This document shows, one piece after another, positions 58,097 through 64,000 of a stretch of DNA of 64,000 nucleotides (positions are counted from its first letter, which is position 1; each line of letters starts with the position of its first letter). Where the stretch lies: positions 21,940,173-22,004,172 of the forward strand of contig OZ017798.1 in the NCBI GenBank assembly GCA_963969395.1, given 5' to 3'. Origin of the DNA: Pseudoscleropodium purum (taxonomy: Eukaryota > Streptophyta > Bryopsida > Hypnales > Brachytheciaceae). Below the pieces are notes generated by a model. It was not told the origin of the DNA. It saw nothing but the letters and a program-made list of their open reading frames with translations, and did no database searches. A program made the translations under genes and the position numbers.

Positions 58097-61000
58097 TATG
58101 TGTAGTAGTTGTAGACATTGAATAATTTTGTTCAATTTCTTTAAATTAGTTTACTATTTAAATTGTCCTCAATTGGATGTTTATCTTAGCTATTTGAGGG
58201 GAGGGAGTGATATTGTTTCCAACCCAAAAACAAAAATTTGAAGGTCAAAATTAGAATAGAAGGACTTTTACTAAAGTTACATATTCCTACAAAGAAATTT
58301 TCTTAATAGTAAAGTATTCACCTTCCACATATACTCAAAGTGCACTACCTTTGCACACTTGCAAAGAACACAATTATTTCCCCAAAGATGCAAATGGTGT
58401 AGAAGTATCTTCAAATTCAAAAAAAATGTATTTTTTTAGTTTATTTTTTAAAATTTCTATACTATTTTCCGAAAATCGAATTCCAAAGTATCTATATTTT
58501 TGTATTTTCCATCACTCTTTTTTTGTGCATAACTTTTAGAAATGAATTTTTTTACCCATAAATTTTCATGCACACATTATTTATTTATTTTGAATGCTTT
58601 ACAAATTATCCATATTTTATTTCATTTTTAAAAAATTATTCCTAAAGTCACCGTACTCATAGTATTAGGCTATTTTGACCAAAAATAGCAAGTATTTCTT
58701 ACAACTGTTTATAAATTAAAAGATATATATCATTTTATTTAGAATAACTATTTGAAGATTTACTTTTTAGTGCATATATTACAGTGAGAAAAGGCAATAG
58801 TAATGGTCTAATGGTGGTCATCACCTTCTAAGACCAAATTAATTAGTATATACTAGGTGAAGGGATAGACTTGGACTCTTCCAATGGTACCATATTTTAT
58901 CTTGCAATTGCCTTGAAATTTAAATTTTTCATTTTTCAAATGCATATATGCACTATATTTCTGTATCACAAGTTATTACAATTATAGTTGGATAAATGGA
59001 TAATAGTCCAAATGTCCAATATTGTAATTAGCCCTAGTTTCTATGGGTGAAATTTTGTATTCATGTTGAATTAATTAATTGACATAAAACCTCAAAATGA
59101 AACTATAGCTCTTTTAATATAGTAATTGGTACATATATGTACCCATCCAACTTTGTTCTATTGGATTTTTGGTTACTAAATGATTTTTTTGTAACTAAGG
59201 TTTGAATTTAAGCATGTATTCATCACAAGTGTTGCTATTATGTAAGCCTAGGAGCTTAAAGATTGTATACCTATGTTATAGGTGTCTATGTTATAAAAAA
59301 CTTTTATGACTATAGTGTAATTACGTTATAGATACCTATATTATAGGTATTTTTATTATAAGCATCTTCAATAGTTGTAGGACATCTACTTATATATATG
59401 CTCAAGGCTCACATGCTTGCAATTTCATGCTCACACACTATCATTGCTATTCCAAGACCTAACCTTCCAATGAGACAAAAAACCCAAATAAACTAAATCC
59501 CTAATGAACCGAACCTCCTATTAAACCTAACCTTCTCACAACTTGGATCTAAGCTCAATAATAGTAAGATGTCTAAATTTAACTAATAGATGGCCCACAT
59601 CACAACAACATTTACTTCACGTGTTTAGAATTGAGATGACAAGCTCTCAAGTTCTCAAGTATGTGTTTACATAAGTACGTGATGGTAGCAGGTAAAACAA
59701 TCCATATGGAATATGTAAATTAGAATTAGTATGAACCCATAGTTAAGTTAAAAGTAGAAATTGTATTTGAAGTAGAATTTTAGACCTCATTTAAGTATAG
59801 TAATATAACTTCTTTTAAGAAACTTTTGGACTAGGAAAAATCGGAAAATCAAGTTAGTTTCATCTTCAAAAGTTTATTTGAGATTTAGAGACTCCTATCA
59901 AAAGAAACAAATATGAAAAGAGTTGGAAGGGATATTTTATTTGATATTTTCAAAAATATCATCTTTGAATTTTGTTCATAACTTTTTATTGAAGTTTTTC
60001 AATCTCAAATGATTTTTGGGAGATGAAATTTGTCTTGATTTCACAACTTTCCATACTTCAAAATTTTTTAATAAAAGTTATTTTACTATGCCAAATTGAG
60101 ATCTGAAATTCTACTTTGAACATAATTCTTAGGTTTTAACAATGAGTGGTCAAGCCCTCATCTTCAAATTATCTCATACCCTTTGAAGATTTGTGATGGA
60201 CAATGGATTTTATTATATAAACGGCCTCTCCACTCTTAATTCCACAAATGTAAAAGAAAAAATCCCTTAATATTGCCATCAAAAAAATTCTTAATAGCAA
60301 ATGGACATTGGTATTTGACTCAATGATTTCTTTGGATTTCTTACAAACCATCTTTACATTTGTTTGTTAGGTCTCAAAAATTAGCAAAAATCAAGGCACA
60401 CCATATTTGTCTTGCCATTATCTTAGTATTAACAGGAGCTTGTTTTAATTCTTCATGATTTGTAGATGAATTTCATAGATGAGGACTTAGAAGAGGAAAA
60501 GGTAGCTTTTTTGAAGGCCCAGTCTAAAGGAAATTGAATGTTATGATGGTTGGAGAGATGTGAAGGTGAATGTTTTCTATATGTCTTTGCAATTGAAAAT
60601 TGAAAATTCATCACCAACAATTTTTAGTCCATAATCTTGTAAAACCATAAAATATACCTAAAATATTTTTTTAAATAGAATCTTAATGTTTTAAAATAGA
60701 AATTTGATATGCTTGATTGAAATTGGATAAAAATGAAATGGTAATTTAACATTAAAAAAATTCCAATCAAATTTCACATTGAGAATTATTTTGCTTTCAA
60801 TGGCATAAAAAATAACTCAAAAGAATGAAAAAAAATTAAGACATCAATTTTACTCAAACTCAATCACATTCAATGAAAAAATCCTTTGTTTAATAAAAGA
60901 GAGTTGAAACTACACCACAAATCACATCTATACAAGAAAAAATCAAATTGAGTCACATTGGGGAAAAATTTCAAAACTATACATAATTCAATCATACAAT

Positions 61001-62145
61001 GTCCAAAAAGTGTACAACAATGTTTTGGATTCTTTTTGAAACTTTCAATTAGATCCATAAGTATTAATTTAGAATCATTTAAAAATAGAACTAACTCTAT
61101 ATGGCTCAAGTGTCTTGTTGTAATCCCTTCTACCTTATAGGTTTAGGTCGTACAACTTTAGCATTCATGTACTTATTACAAGATGGGAAGGTCAATCCTA
61201 CTCTATGATCTTAAAAAAAATGCAAATTACATTTGTATGCAATGTTGATACACAAAGTATATTCTCATGTATTATCATACACTTGTAATATAGTAGTGCA
61301 TTAATTTTGTAGCATATTACTAGTGTATATTGTGATATTTGGACATCATTCATAGCTAGGAAAGCAATGACTCTTGTACACATGTGATGCAATGTAACAT
61401 TTTTAACATATGTTTAGTTTGCCCAAAGTATTGAATTTGAACAAATTTTTTGGATGAATTTTATATTATTTGAATTTACATGTTCATAGTGACTACTTTG
61501 GGCTCCTTTTTGATCCAAACTGTTATTGTATTAGTAAAACCATATATATTAGTATTGTACTCTTACTTGAACAAAAATCACTTTTTCATGCAATTCATGG
61601 ACGTTTCTAAGTTAAAATGGTTGATACAATCTAATAAATTTGACACAACTATGGTCCAATTCTAATATCAAAGAGAATAGTGACTCTAGGGATCCAAGCT
61701 AGTCCGGCCATTCAAACTTTAGCTAAAGATAGTTGTGTTACTTCAAACTCATATTTAAATTCATTTAAATCCATGGAGCTTTGCATCTCTTTTCATTTTT
61801 CAATCTACATACTTGTTATTCACCTTGAAAAATATTATTGGAATGAGGTCAAATTTTGTATTGTTACAATCCATGAAGAACATTGCATGTGTTAATTAAG
61901 AAATGAAAAAAAATTGGACAAAAGAAGTTCTTGTATGACCTACAATAGGTTGAATTTGTAAATAAAAAATGAGGTCTAATTTGGCCCATTCAGGGTTAAG
62001 CTACTGCACTATAAGTGATTGTAACTATGTAGCATTAGCTTGCTTTTTGAATAATAGGCAACTTACACTTTGGCACATTCTCACTATAGATGTAGCCTCA
62101 ACCAATGCAAAGCCTCCTTTTCTTTGATCCAATGCACACATATAC
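58097..62145. other. AT-rich intergenic DNA
   Basis: There are no supported genes. A run of TTATAGGT-like words occurs at about 59270-59360. Short ORFs are scattered and typical of chance. The LRR gene's 3' untranslated region probably occupies the last part. Confidence 0.4.
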
Positions 62146-63750
62146 TCACAAAAGAGTCCATACAAGGAGAGCAATAGAGATTGCTTTAAAGGCGATTGAT
62201 GGGACGGAAAGATTAGAGCTTGCAGACCAACTAGGAGGTCCATATGGGGGGGCCCAACCAGGAGGGCCCGGGCTGGTGCCTTGGCCTTGGTTGTTGTAAA
62301 TCACTACAACATTACGACCTTGCAAGCACCACGGCACTGGTAGGTAGTTCATGTCGTTGTAGGAGACATCAATGTATTTGATGCTTTGTTGTTTACAAAA
62401 CTCTGGTGGGATGACTCCTGTGAGGTGGTTGGACCTCAAGTCCAATGTTTGTAGGTTGGGAATGGAAGCCAAACTTGATGGAATGTCGCCGTAGAGGTTG
62501 GCATCGTTGATGACGATTGCCTGAAACACAATCAATGGATAGATTGTTATATTTGCCTCATAAAATGGCATGTTTCAAAGTGCCAAAATTGTGACATTCA
62601 AATGCAAAAAGCTATGAAAGGTATTTAGGTTACAATATTAGTTCACATTAACTTAGTATAGTATTGAGACCCCTCATAATGAATTAGACTACACTAATTT
62701 ATCCTATTAATGAAGGTGTAAAATTAGTGTCACTACAATATTCTATTATGTGAAAATTGGCACAATGCAACAAACATTGCAACCACCACATTTCAATTAT
62801 TTTACAAATAGACCATAACTATTGGCCATGGAAATTGATAGCCTATACAAGTCCAATGCATGGAACAATTTATGTTATGCACACACCTACACCTCCCTTA
62901 TGAATGGCAACAATACCAATTTTAAGCTAGAATATGTAGGGGTTGGTTTTAAAAGCATGTCACAAGTAGGTGTAGTAATTGCACTCCTAATTTCAGCCCC
63001 TCTCTAAACTCAACTCCTACAAAGTCTTGCCTAAAATGTATTGCTTTTATTTATGAGAACCTAGCTAAGGTTGCTTTGGAGTTAACTTACTTTCAAAACT
63101 CTGAAAAACTCATAGTATATTCATTCAAAGTTCAAGAAATGCATAAGAAGGTAATGTACAATACTCTTTTGACTTTCAACAACTGAAGATTCAATTAAAA
63201 ATCAGGCAGTTTAATAATAGGAACAATGCTCAATTAATTGCTTATTTGGATGTATTTATGGGTAGTTACATGATATAGCAGTAGCAATGGTGAAAAGGAA
63301 ATGAAGACTGACCTGGAGGTTGCCAGAAAACTCGCCCCATTCCGAGGGTATAGGCTGGTTCAAGAGCAGCCACTGAATGGTGAGCTGTTCCAGACTCGTG
63401 AGCGCCACCAGCCCCGCACCCACCTCGCCATAGCGAGGGTTGCGGTACGATTGCTGCCTGCTGTTCCCCACCAGCGTGAGCTCCACCACGGCGCCGTCGC
63501 TCTCCTTGCACCGCACGCCGGCCCAGGTGCAGCAGTTACTGCCGGCGTTCCAGGTGGAAAACACGCCGCCAACGTCCACGAAACCCGCTCGGAACCCCAA
63601 CAGCGTCTCACGGTCGCCCGCAGAGCAGTACCACGCGAGGACACCTGACAACCGGGTACTCAGCATCACCAGAACCACCACCCACCAGCGTGTACAGTTG
63701 TTGATGCCCCTTCTCGCGTCCATTGGCAAGGACGTAACGGAATCTCCCAA
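62146..63750 (-). CDS. Small secreted LRR protein, two exons (270 aa)
   Basis: Exon 1 is 63750-63313 and exon 2 is 62520-62146, joined by a GT-AG intron (63312-62521) that keeps the frame (GNLQ then AIVINDANLYG). The N-terminus has a hydrophobic signal segment (WWVVVLVMLSTRLSGVLAWYC, residues about 22-42). It has a plant LRR N-terminal cap (DRETLLGFRAGFVDVGG..STWNAGSNCCTWAGVRC), then about four leucine-rich repeats (SLEQLTIQWLLLNQPIP, LQTLDLRSNHLTGVIPP, IKYIDVSYNDM). A Pro/Gly-rich linker and a final hydrophobic stretch (AFKAISIALLVWTLL) follow. With no kinase domain and a hydrophobic extreme C-terminus, it fits a GPI-anchored or membrane-tethered LRR protein; a truncated receptor is the alternative. 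A second Met at 63723 could also start it. Confidence 0.82.
62521..63312 (-). other. Intron of the LRR gene
   Basis: The 792-bp intron has GT at 63312-63311 and AG at 62522-62521. It is AT-rich with no other feature seen. Confidence 0.75.
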
Positions 63751-64000
63751 AGGAAACGTCAGTTTATGCGTTGAGTAACTGTGATGACGGACCTCGTCAC
63801 GAGAAGCTAAACATCATACCACAGGAAACACAAATTGCGAAGATTCTAAACTAGCACACCTCCACATGCATTTGTGGTCACCCGTCTAACCCGAATTCAA
63901 TAGCTAATCCCGAAGCAAGCCAAACAACTGAAGCTCTTTCGAGAAAGGGACGAAAAGAAGCTCGATGTGTCGTTGAGTGTCTATCGTGATCAACTGTGAA
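63751..64000 (-). promoter_or_regulatory. Upstream region of the LRR gene
   Basis: This is 5' flanking DNA of the minus-strand LRR gene up to the window edge. No TATA box or repeat is evident. Confidence 0.3.

Overview
This is a eukaryotic plant nuclear window, AT-rich between genes (long homopolymer and TA-rich tracts) with GC-rich islands. Coding parts have GT-AG introns, plant-type transposons dominate, and the host genes point to a seed-free land plant or close streptophyte relative with swimming sperm: two tandem genes encode sperm-tail PG-rich repeat (SHIPPO/ODF3-like) proteins, next to plant-specific S1/SPH-type secreted proteins and a plant LRR protein. I cannot name the species from sequence alone.

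Left half (3.0-33.1 kb): one CACTA (En/Spm) transposon, 3024-33145, with CACTACAAGAA terminal inverted repeats and a TTT target duplication. It carries divergent genes: a tnp2 transposase on the minus strand (20923 down to about 3598) and a multi-exon tnpA-like gene on the plus strand (22144 to about 32218). The second gene combines a Transposase_24-like region, an FCP1/NIF-like phosphatase domain and a DUF8039-like end. Other elements have jumped into it. A 13.1-kb hAT element (6274-19376, 8-bp duplication CTTTCTGG) sits in a tnp2 exon. A 257-bp miniature of the same hAT family (22300-22556) sits in an intron of the second gene. A Ty1/copia retrotransposon (26141-30977, 5-bp duplication TTTGG) sits in the FCP1 domain. 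The hAT carries its own broken transposase, a protein-kinase-like pseudogene, GC-rich GTCCGCCC arrays and, inside the kinase pseudogene, a 3.26-kb LTR-like insertion (15604-18861, duplication CTAGA) encoding an unrecognised 552-aa protein. All transposase genes here are broken.

Middle (33.1-43.6 kb): AT-rich DNA with a roughly 100-bp tandem array, interrupted by a TTAA-bounded element (35200-36128), degenerate minisatellites (36.3-37.2 kb), a candidate solo LTR (37617-40383) and little coding capacity.

Gene cluster (43.6-52.9 kb): an intact SPH/S1-like secreted protein, a roughly 240-bp repeat array leading into a broken SPH paralog, and two same-strand STPGR genes with 12 and 6 PGPG repeats. 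Right end (53-64 kb): more AT-rich DNA; a second hAT-like family with two neighbouring copies (56118-57741, which contains a TTAA element, and 57814-58088); and a two-exon minus-strand LRR protein gene (63750-62146).

I saw no rRNA, tRNA or CRISPR, and nothing of bacterial type.
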